Of a stretch of 35,109 nt of DNA, positions 1-12,000 are shown in pieces (position 1 is the stretch's first letter; each line of letters starts with the position of its first letter). The translations under genes and the position numbers were made by a program. The notes under the pieces are model-generated. The model was not told the DNA's origin and searched no databases. It was given only the letters and a program-made list of their open reading frames with translations. The stretch is from Bacillota bacterium (GTDB taxonomy: Bacteria > Bacillota > Clostridia > Saccharofermentanales > DTU023): positions 1 to 35,109 of the forward strand of contig JAMNZB010000017.1 in the NCBI GenBank assembly GCA_023622515.1, given 5' to 3'.

Positions 1-3000
1 CAGCGTTTTTGCCTGAGTTAATAGAAACGCTTCCCCTAATTGCTGCCCTATTAGACATATTTACATAGGCATCCGCATACTGTTCACTGCCGTCCATTAA
101 AGAGACACCTGCTCCGCCATTGCTACCCAGAGTACCTTTGGCTGAGGCATCGTTAACATAAGAGACTACGCTTACCTTTCCGCCGGCATCAATCTTACCT
201 TTATCTTTACCTCCGATATAGGCCTCTTGATTAACGTTTAAGTTAGCTTGAGCAAAGTTGCGACCCACGCTGACCGAACTAACTTCCACTAATTTACCTT
301 CTACAACCGCTTTAGATTGGCTCCCGCTGCCCTTCGCCTGAACACTGATGTCGCCCTTGGCATAAACCTTGCCGCTGCCGCCCATATAGGCCTTACCCAC
401 TGTCTTTGAATAGGCCTTTGCTTCGTTCCGCTCGCCGCTGAACATACCGAGGGCAATTCCGCCACGGGGCTGAGTGGACTCTGCCTTAGAAATAGACTTG
501 TAAATCAAGTCGATATGGATGTCCTTTACATAGACTTCTGCACCTGTACTGTCAAGATAGGCCTCAAATGTGCCTGCCGCTTCGGCATTCATCTGCAAAA
601 CGCCAACTTTGGCGAAGTTGCCGGCATAGCTGCTGTTTGAGTAATGGGCCTTCGCATAACTTTCCGCCTTGGACAGGATGGTCAAAGAGCCGCTATGCGT
701 ATCTGAACTGCCAAAACGGCTAGCTTTGACATAAGCCCTATTCTCTGCCTTAACCGAAGCGTCGGCTGTATTTATGTTGACGCTTATTGCAGATAGACCA
801 ACACTGGAAGCGCCCAGGACGGCTTCCGCCCCCTGCCCGCCATTGTCATTGAGCCAGGCAACAACACATACTTCATATGTTGAGTTAATTTCGCTAGCTT
901 CTATATAGGCATTCTGCTTTGCGGAAACTATTGCGTCTACATCACTGATCAGGAGATCAGCACCGGAGATTTCTGCCCTAGGCGCTACAATAGTTGCATA
1001 GGCGGTTGCGGTAGAATCCGCATACAGCTCTAAGCCATTTTCCATCTGATTGCCGTTTACGGAAGAGGAAATACTACCGGTGGTGCTAATGCTGCTGTTT
1101 TTGATATAGGCATTATTTATCATGCCGGTCTCAGCATTCGCTGTATTGACATCGGCTGACACAAAAGTGATTCCAACAATGGGTTGTTCCCCTATCGCCT
1201 CAGACCTTGCAGTGACATTGCTGCGTACAGAGAGTCTATTACTTCCACCTGTTTTCGCTTCCAGTGTGGAGTTACTGACATAGGCAGCGAAATCGCCGTT
1301 GGCATCGGCTTCAACAATCATCAGGCCAACACCGATTAGTCCAAGATTGGCGGAGCCTGTCCCGGTATAAGCCTTAGCATAACTCTTGGCTTCGTTTAAA
1401 AGGGTAACTGCCCCGCTTGATTCAATACGAGCCCCGTTGATAGAAGCTTTGCTGCTGCCTTCCATAATTGCGGTGACGGCACTAACGTCCAAGGAATAAG
1501 ATGAAGCACTAATCTCACCACTCTTACAGAGACTTCCGAGAACGGCGGTAGCCCCCTCTCCGGAGTTTGTATTAAGTTTGCTTTCAATAGAAACACTGTC
1601 TGTTTCAACAACCGCTTTATTGAGCTGAGCCTTTTGTGCACTGCCGACTCTTGCTTCTAACTTACTGGCTGTGATTTGTGCGAAAATGATATGGCTCTGT
1701 GTGCCAACAGAAGCTTCGGCATTTGCAGTACCCTTCGTAAATATCTCAATCCTTGTGGCATTGATTATTAGCGCCGGGTCCCCTTCTCCATCTCCATCGT
1801 CGGAATCAAGCGATACATTTATGCCTGCGCCGGCTTTGCTTCCGGTAGAAGCTTTACCCACATTGACCTGGCCGTCAACTAACGCAATTCTAGCAGACTG
1901 GGCGGTCCTGGCCTTGGCATTGGCTGAGTATGTATTATTAATTTTAATCGTCTTGGCCTTCACAGTACCGGAAGTTCCATTTACGGTTGCCAGGAAGCTA
2001 CCATTAGCTTGGGCCGTCATCATATTGGCACCGATGCTGGCAAGTCCAATATTGGCAGTGGGAAGCACGATGTCTGCAAGAGCATTACTGCTGGCATTAG
2101 AGATGACACTGAATTCACCGGTATTACCGACATCAATAGAAGCACCGTCAGTATAGGCTTTACTGGAAGCATCAGCTATCGCGGTAGCCTTATTGGTGCT
2201 GCCACCGATAAGGCTGGCACTGGCAGCCAAGTCACCGGTGGTATTGCCGAGCTTGGCTACAGCCCCATTTGAACCACTCTTGTTCAGTTCACTCAGGACA
2301 GAAACTTTCGCAGCCTCTACATTGACGCCTTCAATAAATGCCTCCTGGTCTGCTTCCAGAGTGGATTCAAGCACACTGACTGCAATCTTGATACTGGAAA
2401 GACTGACTGTATTGGCAGTAATACCGGTCGTAGCTATTGCGGTAGCGGTGGTCTTAACATTGACATCAGCGGTGGCTGTAACACTACCATTGCCGCGAAT
2501 GCCTGCCCCGGCGACAGTGCCAACTTTGGCCTGGGCCAGGTTAACTTCTCCACTGTACAAATCGACACCAACGCCTCCTGCAGATTGCGTGGTTTTGGCT
2601 TCGGCATAGGAGTCATACTCGTTCTCAATGTCGATGTTGTCGGCCTTTATATAAGCGGGAGCAGGAAGATTGATTGTCGCCTGGAAATTGCCGTTCGCAT
2701 AGGCGTATAGTTTGTTCGTGCCAATGCTGACAAGACCAATATTCCCATTTGGAATGGCCACGCCTGCAATAGCGTAACTTGTGGCATCAGACCGGACTTT
2801 AAGATGGCCGGCATCAGCAAGATTGTCGGTATCGCTAAGATCAATAGAGGCACCGTCAGTATAGGCAAGACTGGAAGCATTGGCTGTTGCTGTAGCTATA
2901 TTAACGTTACTACCGATGAGGTTCACATCCAAGCTGCCTTCAGTGACGTTGCCGAGCCGGGCTACGGCCCCGTCGCTACGTCCCTTGTTCAGTTCGCTCA

Positions 3001-6000
3001 GGACAGAAACATTCTTTGCCGTCACCTTGGCATTTTCAATAAAGGCCTTCTGCTCTGCTTCCAGCGTAGAGTCAAGCACATTGACCGCGATCTTGATGCC
3101 GGTAAGGCTGACCTCACTGGTCGCAATACCGGTCGTAGCTGTGGCAACACCTTTAGTCTCAATATTGACATTACCGGAGGCTGTAACACTACCATTGCCG
3201 CGAATACCTGCCCCGGCAACGGTACCGACTTTGGCCAGGGCCAGGTTAACTTCTCCACTGTATAGTTCAGCTTTGATACCACCCTTAGATTGGGTGGTTT
3301 TGGCATCAGCAAGAGAGACATACTTGTTCTCAATGTCGATGTTATCAGCCTTTATATAAGCGGGATCAGGAAGGTTGACTGTTGCCTGGAAGTTGCCGTT
3401 TGCATAGGCGTACAGTACATTGACGCCAATGCTGACAAGGCCAATATTCACTTTAGGAATGGCCACGCCTGCAATAGCGTAGCTGCTGGCATCAGACCGG
3501 ACTTTAAGATGGCCGGCATCAGCAAGATTGTCGGCATCGATAAGATCAATAGAGGCACCGTCAATACAGGCTTGGCTGGAAGCATCGGCTGTAGCAATAG
3601 CCACATTGACGCTGGCATTAACGAGACTCGCATTTAGGATGCTGTCTTCAGTGATGCTGCCGAGCTTGGCTACGGCACCATACTTGGGAACACCATTATC
3701 ACGCTCCTCATTCAGCTCACTCAGAACAGAAACATTCTTTGCCGTCACCTTGGCATCTTCAATAAAGGCCTTCTGGTCTGCCGCAAGCGTAGATTTAAGT
3801 ACATTGGCTGCAATCCTGATGCCGGCAAGGCTGACCTTACTGGTAACAATACCGGTTGTAGCTGTTGCGATACCTGTGGTCTCAATATTAACATTACCGG
3901 AGGCTGTAATAGAACCGCTACCGCGAATACCTGCTTCAGCAACAGTAGCTACTTTTGCCAGAGCCACATTAACCTCTCCCTTAACCAGGCTTGTACTGAG
4001 GCCACCCACAGCTTGTGCGGTGTGGGCATCAGCCTTTGCGATATAGCTATTAGTTACATCCACTGAGGAAACTTCAATATCAGAATTGCTGTCTATCACT
4101 GCACGGAATGTTCCGTTTGCCTTGGCTGTAATTACCGTGACACCCACAGAGATGTAGCTCATATCAACATCGGGAGTCTGGATAGAAGGTATAGCAATAC
4201 TGTTGGCAATGGACCTTAGCTTAAGCGACTTACTTGGAGCAGATATTTGGGTATAAGCCAGAACCTCTGTTCCCACTTCATAGGGCATTATCAGCGCCTC
4301 ATTGAGGGAATCATTTATGGCCACAGCGGTGTTGACAGTGCCACTAACGATATTCATAGAAACATTGGCATTGCTCTCATCAGCTTCATCGGAAGAAGCA
4401 AGTTTGGCATAAGCGCCTTCATTCGGGCCGTCATTCAACTTGGCCACCACGCTTACCTCAGCTCCTTCAATTTGACATCCGGCAAGAATGGCCTGGTTTT
4501 GTGCATCTAAAAGTGCTACGAGAACATTGGCTGCAATGTCTACCACACCGGCAGACAGCTTAGGAGTCTTTGTCGAGGCTGTGGATACGGCGGTACCATC
4601 TGCTAAAATGCTGAGGCTATTGGCCTTTATCTGGCCGCTGCCTCTTACTGCTGCCAGAGCTTTACTATCGGCATTGCTGACCGCCACATTGGCGCCTATG
4701 CTGGCAATATTAATCCCAACACCGGCAATATTAGGCGTAAGGTCTGCTATGGCGTTCGCACGGTAGATAGCTTTAACTTCTACCTTGTCCGCGCTGACAA
4801 GACCTTCTTCCGGAAGTTCAAGAACTGCCTCGAAGACGCTCTGGCTGTAAGCCGTATTAACCATCATGCCGGCAGAAGCTGCGGAAACAGAGAGATTGGA
4901 GCTTTTGGACAGGACATCCGCATTACCATAGCTTCCCAGCTTAACATTACCGGCGTTAACCGTCAGGTTTTTAGGGGCTAGCTTGGCAAAACTCTTATTC
5001 TGGCCGTAAGCAACTGCAACATTGGCTGTGACGGTAACTATGCCACCACTTCCGGTGACCAGCTCGGCTCTTGAGACACCATCATTTATATCTTTATTCA
5101 GATTGGAAACGACCTCGATACCGCTTGCGGTCACGCTTGCCTCTTTCAGTTCGGCCAGTTGCTCGCTGCGCAGAAGCGCCACGGCGAAAGAACCCGCTAC
5201 TGCTAGACCGGGAGCAAGCGAGATACCGATAATCTTAGCATCGGCTCTTGCTTCTCCGTTTGCAAGCACATTGACAGCACCACTTGCCTTCAAGCTTCCA
5301 AGGCCCTTAACAATAGCCTTGTTCTTAGCATGGTTATCCGCTACGGCTGCGTTGAGGTTAACGACCATGCCACCCACCGCACCGGACACGGCAGTGACAT
5401 CAGCGATAGCTTTATTTTCGTTCTCTTCATGACCAGCGAAGACATTGATAGCACCATTGCGGGATTCTACTGTTACGCCTTCGCTATCAATCCCATCACT
5501 ATCAATAAAGGCCAGATTGTCGGACTGTAGGCCTACATAGCTGACGGTAACACCGACTGAAATAGTGCTTGCGATAATGTCGAGCAGGAAAGCCTTGGAA
5601 AAACTCTTCATGTTTGCATCAACATCAATATTACCGCCTGTCTCAACATTGATACGGCTAATGCCGGTTTTCGCCTCGGTAAAGTTGAACACCAGCAGGA
5701 CATTACCGTTAACGGCAACTCCGCCGGCCGTAAAAGAGGCCACAAAGGCATTTGCATCGGTATATATATCACTCACGACCTGCACTGTGTCCGCTTTGAT
5801 GATGCCGACAGAGCCCGTATTGCTTGTTGAACCGGGAGCGGCACCAACATAGGTAAGGATATCAGCATCTAGTACGACAACAGCCACGCTGACGCCCACG
5901 GAAACACCACCGACACCTGCGCCAACCAGAATGGCATCGGCGGTGGTCTCTACATCACTGGCCACCTCGACCTTGCCGCTGGCAGTAATGCTTACACCCT

Positions 6001-9000
6001 GACCAATCATACTTTCAACTTCAGCACGATTGACCACTACACTAATTAAACCGTTGACAGCAACGCCTCCCGCAGAGGCTGCACCGTTCATGCTCAGGGC
6101 ACCGGCCTTGGCATCAGCAAGAACATGGACATTCCCGACATTGCTCAGTTGTGCCTGGCCTTTGATACCGGCAAAGCTGTCACCGCTGATAGTGACGATG
6201 GAAATGGAGGCCGCAACGCCGGCAACTCCGCCGCCGGCTGTCAGAGTACCGCTTATGACATAGGGGTATTCACTTTGAGCTTTAACATGTACATTATCCG
6301 CCTTGATGACATCGCCGGCCAGATACGCCTCGGTAAGTGAAATGAGGCTGGTAGAGCCGACGGCTACGCCGACACCGGCAACACCGGCTGCAGCGGAGAA
6401 GGAAATGGTACGAATGGTCAGGTCGCTAAGAGAGACATCATCATTGTTAATATAACCCTTAAGCATGTCGTTCTGACCACTTGTAGCAGCTACCGGGCTT
6501 GAGCCGGAGCGGGCAAGAATATTTACATCGCCTTCTGCGCTTAGGACTGAGCCTTCATCCACATAGGCTCTGACATTGCCGAAAATCACGGCAACCGCTA
6601 TGCCAACACCAACGCCTGCGCCGGAAGCGGCCATACCTGCTGAAGCAGTAAGATGCTCGGCAATCACATTGTCAAATGCTTTGACGTTGATATCGCCTGC
6701 GGATGTGACATTAGTGTATTGACCGATGTAAGCGGTGGTGGAATCTTTGAGATTTTCCTCTTCAGGGTTTATGTCGCTATCCTCGTTGGATCTTTTGCCA
6801 ATAGCCGCCGCATTATCGCGGTCGGAGTTTTCACCGACCTCAAGACCTGCGCCGGGCTCATAGTCGTCGTAAGAGGTTTCGTAAGCAGCATCGTGAGCCT
6901 GGCCATTGGCATCGTGGGACGCGGTGGTTTCGTTGCCATTGGCGTCAAGATACAAGGGATTGCCCTCTGCATCGGTACGCCGGACCTTATTACTGTCTGC
7001 CTTAGAGTTGAAATCATCGCTGCGGTAATCACTTGCTCCGTCATAGACCATTTCCATAGAGGGCTCATTAGCATTGCCACTGGCGTCTTGGGGGGCAGTG
7101 GTCTCATTGCCTTGACTATCCAGATACAAGAGTCTTCCTTGGGAATCCTTCCGCTGAACCTGGTGGCCCACCTGAGTTTCGCTGAGCTTGTTGCCATCGG
7201 AAGCAAGATCTGCATTTAGAGAAGCGCTGTTGTAATAGTCGCCTGCAATGGAGGGGGCGCTCTGCTTCATGCCACGCTGTCCCCCCTCTCCACTCTCACC
7301 ATTTCCATTGAAGAGGCCATCGGAGTCAAAGTGTTCATCAAGAGCTTCAGAAGAGTCGCCATCCAGTTTGCCGCCAATCACGGTAACCATTATTGTGGCA
7401 CCTATACCTGCGGTACCGCTCAAGCCCATACTACCCGTATAGGTGCGGACCTCACGCGCGGAGTGAGCGGAAACATGGACAGAGCCATCATCCGTCGTTT
7501 TCACATCATAGTTGTTGCCTATACCCGCTGTAACAGTATTCTTTGCTACAGTGACCATGGCCGTGACACCGACAGCCGCAGTGCTGCCAAAGGAGAAAGA
7601 GAAGGCTATTGCCACCAGCTTGTAGTCATCCCTCGCCTCAATATTTATCGAGGAGGCCTCAAGACTAGCCCTGACCACTTCATTGCTGCCTTCCACAACA
7701 GTTTCAATGGCGTCTTCCACAATAGCTTGGGTAATAACTTTTGTAATGATAATATCTACAGCACCGGAAACACCTACATTGGCGCCACCGGAAAGACCGA
7801 CACAGTCAGCAGTAACAAATTCATTGGACAGAGCCTTGACTTCCAGTTTTCCGGAAGCCTTTAGCTTGCAGCCGGAAAGGAGTTTGGCGGTGGTTTCTCC
7901 CTTGAAGTAAGTAATTACGGCAGCACCGCCGACACCCACATTGTCGCTGGCCGCAAGACTGGCTGCAAAATTAATCAGCAGGGAATCGCTAGTAGACAGC
8001 ACAGAAACATCGCCGCTCTCAGTAATTTCCCCGCCCAGGATAGAGTTGACCTTGTTCTGGAATACCAGAACATTACCACCAATGCTCACTGCTGCAGTAC
8101 CCGGAGTAATGCCTGCAGTAACTCCCACAAGCACCAAATCGTCAACGGACTTGGCCTCCACAGTAACATCTTTTGCTGTAACCACGCCGATAAGAGAGGC
8201 GGTCACGCTTTTATCAAAGATTATGCTGACAACTGTAGCACCCACAGCTGCAGTACCTAGGGATATAGACACTGCACCACCAAAATTAATAGCAAAGGTA
8301 TTCGCTATGGCTTCCACGGCCACATCGCCGGAAGTGGTCACTGTACTGGCCGCGTCAGGGTCTTCGTCTTCCTCTCCGTCTCCGTCTTCTTCATCGTCGG
8401 AAACGTGGCTACCAATCTTAGCCTTCACTTTACTTTTACTGACTAGGGTGTCAACAACACCTGAAACCGCCGCAGGGCCACCGGCACCAACCGCGGATAC
8501 GCCCAGCATCACGCTGACTTCATCTGCACGGGCATGGACAATCACGCCTCGACGTTTTTCGTCACGTTTTCTGGACTTGATACCGCTGCCGCCCAGTGTC
8601 TTGGCATTTAGGACGGCATTTCGACCAACCAGGGCCTGAACATTATTGTTTAACACGGTCGTTATAGTTGTTCCACCGACACTGCTACTACCGGTACTGA
8701 AAGAAGCATTGGCCGCTATCAGAACGACCAGGCTGTCTAAATCGGCACTGACACCGATGGAATCATAAGCAGTGACCTTGCTTCCATCGCCAACACTTGC
8801 CTTGACAGTACTACTGCCAACATTGACTTGAATATTGCCGCTAAGACTCAGACCTTCTGAGAAGCCACCTGCGATACCAAGCATGATGGTCTTTTCATCA
8901 GCAAAGGCATCGACAATCACATTATCGCTTTGAGAGATTATTGTTGCACCGCTAGCTACAGAGGCTATATTTTCGCGGTTAAATACATTGACCAGGATAG

Positions 9001-12000
9001 TCGCGCCCACAGCAGGATCAGTGCCCGTAGTCGCGGCCGCTGCCAGCAGAATTCCGATGAGCTTGGACTCACCGTCTGCTGTCACACTAACCATATTCTT
9101 GGCCTCTAACTTGGCTGCATTGCCTATGGTTGCCAAGGCCTGTGCATTGGTAACCAGCACATTAATCGTAGCCGCACCGGAGGCCGCCGCGGAGGCAGCA
9201 GAGGCGGAGGCCAGCAAACTCAGGACCAGCTCGTCATTTTCTGCCTTCACCCGGATAGCGCCCTTGGAGCTGGTGATTTCACTTTCGGCACCGACAGAGG
9301 CTTCCGCCCTACTGTCGGAAACGCTGACGGCAACGGTTCCACCTGCGGCCACTGCCCCACTGGCACTGTTCTGCAGGGATACACTAAGTGAGCCCAGAAT
9401 GAGGTCTGCATTGTTGATTGCTTCTACACTTATATCATGTTTAGCATTCAGCTTGGTCCCCTGGCCTATGGAGGCATGAGCCTGGCTTTCGGTAATACTG
9501 ACGGTCAGACCGCCGCCGATGGTGGCCTTAGCGTCATCGCCGCTGAGAGCTGCTGCCGCTGTGATGATCCACGCATCAGTTTCATTATCGGCGATAAGCT
9601 TTGCAGCCCCCTTATTAACTTCTATGACACCGTTGTTTCCAATGGATGCGGTCACCTTATCTTTTGCCACCAGGCTAGCCACATTCACACCGACACCGGC
9701 CGTTGCGGAGGAGGCGGAAACCGCACCGCCGATGAGGCGGCTATTGTTGTGACTTACAGCCTTAACATTCAAATCACCCTGACTAAGGATTATGTCCAGC
9801 TTGTCTCCCAGTTTTGCCTCCGTAAGGCTGTTATTGAACAGCATGGCTACAGAACCTGCCACTGCCGCTTTCGAATCTTCACTCGCATCGGAACCCATGA
9901 TGGTGCCGGCAACAGCCAGGGCATAATAGTTTACGGTACCGATGACACTGCTCATCTGGAGGGCATTTTCAAGATCTTCCATTTGGATATTGGAATTTAC
10001 TCTATAACTTCCGTCCTCTTCCTGGGTCAGAATAATCATGCCTTGCTCATCAGGTTCGGGAGGAATATAGTCCTTTTGCTCCTTAGGAATAATGGTCACA
10101 ATATCCTGCAGTTCCAGGGGGTAAGTAAAATCACCGATGTTAACCGCTTCTTTTTCGGCTTCGGCAGTGAAGGACTTGGCTCTGACCTTAACATTGTCGC
10201 CAACAAGAGTTTGGACCTGATTTTTTGCATACAAGAGGGCGAAGGAGGCACCCACACCCACGGTAGAACCGCCGGAAACACTGGCTGCCATAGCCGCTGC
10301 GTTGAGTTTGGACTTGTCGTAACTCTTCAGAATGACCGCGCCGTTTTCCGCGATAAGGGAACCGGCATCAGCTACATTGACCTGGCTCTTACCATTGGCA
10401 ACCATAATAGCCAGGGCGCCTGCGACCACTGTATCTCCTCCACCGGAAGCAGCTCCTGCCACGGCCAGAGTAGCGTACTTGCCCCTGTAAACACCCTCCA
10501 TATTCTGGGTCAGATTGCTATCGGCAATGATATTACCGCTGGTTGCTGTAAGCTTGCCGCCCAGATCGGCTTGGGCAATATTGTTATTTACAGAAACAGC
10601 TACAGCTGCCCCTATGGTATTGGTCTTTTTCCTGCCATTGACGCTGTAGCCGCCCTCGGTAGTAACGGCTGCGCCGGTAGCTACAGTAGAGAAATTCCCA
10701 TTGTTTCCGACCAGGGCCTCAAAGCTCGCCGCGGTCAGGTTACCTAGAATACCGGCAAGCGCTTTGTGGTTGGTAACATTGACACCAACAGCCGCGGCGA
10801 CCTGAACCGTCTGTTCTTCCTGTGCGGAAGGGCTCAGATTACTGGCATTGGCACCGCCCTTGACTGCAGAGCTGTTAGGAATAATGGCATTATTGCCAAC
10901 GGCACTGCCGCTGCCAAGCGAACCGTTGTTGTTCTGCTGATTGACGGCAACGGTTCCGGCATTTTGAGATTGAAGGGCATTAGTGGATAAGGGGTTGGCA
11001 TTGTTGCTCGTATTCTGCTGCCCTTGCTGGTTCAAGCGGTCATTAAGCTTATTATTGGTTTTGTTTGTGGTCTTCTTGCCATCAATCAAGGGCCTGTTTT
11101 GTGCTGCCACAAACTTTTGCGTATAGCGTTCCATATCGGCACCCATGGCCAGGGCCAGGGCATTAGCGTCATCGTAGTTAACTGTTTCCGACTTAACTTC
11201 AACCTTGCCGGAAACTGTGCCGTCTGCCACAAGTTGAGCTAAAACATCACTGATGGCCAGGTTCACGGCAACCGCTGCGCCGACCGCAGTAGACCCGCCA
11301 ACTGCATAGCCACTGGCCTTTGTTTTCGTCTCACCCTTCTGACTGGCAAAAACGGTTAGGTCACCATCCGTGAGTTGAAGAGTAGTGATGGAATATCCGG
11401 GACTTTCATTCCCTACATAGGCTTTCAGATGATTATCAATCAAGCCCACGGACACGGAGGCGTCAACACTGATGTCCTTGGCCTGGGTATTGGGAACGGT
11501 CTGACCATTAACAACAGTAGAGTTCGTTGTTTCACTGCGGGCAATGGGGTCGGTACCGGCGACACTGATGGTCTCCAGATTATTCTGCTCAATCGCCTTG
11601 ACCTCCAGGGCCTTGGCAAGCACGCTACGTCCGGCACCAATGCCGGCATTGACCGTCATATCAACGAAGGCCATGGCAATGGCTGCACCAACACCGACAG
11701 TCTTACCGTTTGCTGTTTGGGAGTTGGCGGCATTGCCGGTTGGAGTACGAGTGGCCGGTGTATTCGCTGTGGCGTTTTGAGTCGAGGAATTGGCTCCTCC
11801 ATTGGTCGCACCGTTAGCGGCTTGCTTGTTCTTGTCAACGGAACCCTTATAGTCCAGAGAGGAACCGGCGGTGGTATACACTGTCTGAGCACCGTTTGCC
11901 AGTAGCGTAATCACTCCATTGACAGTTGCGATGCTGCCGGCCTCATAATCAGAAACGATGGCTTCGGTTTTTCCCTTCACAACAGACAGGGCCAGCGAGC

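Noticed and set aside
9437-10747. 436-aa plus-strand ORF
   Set aside because: Lies fully antisense to the giant minus-strand ORF; translation is low-complexity without recognisable domains and reflects the repetitive composition of the opposite strand.
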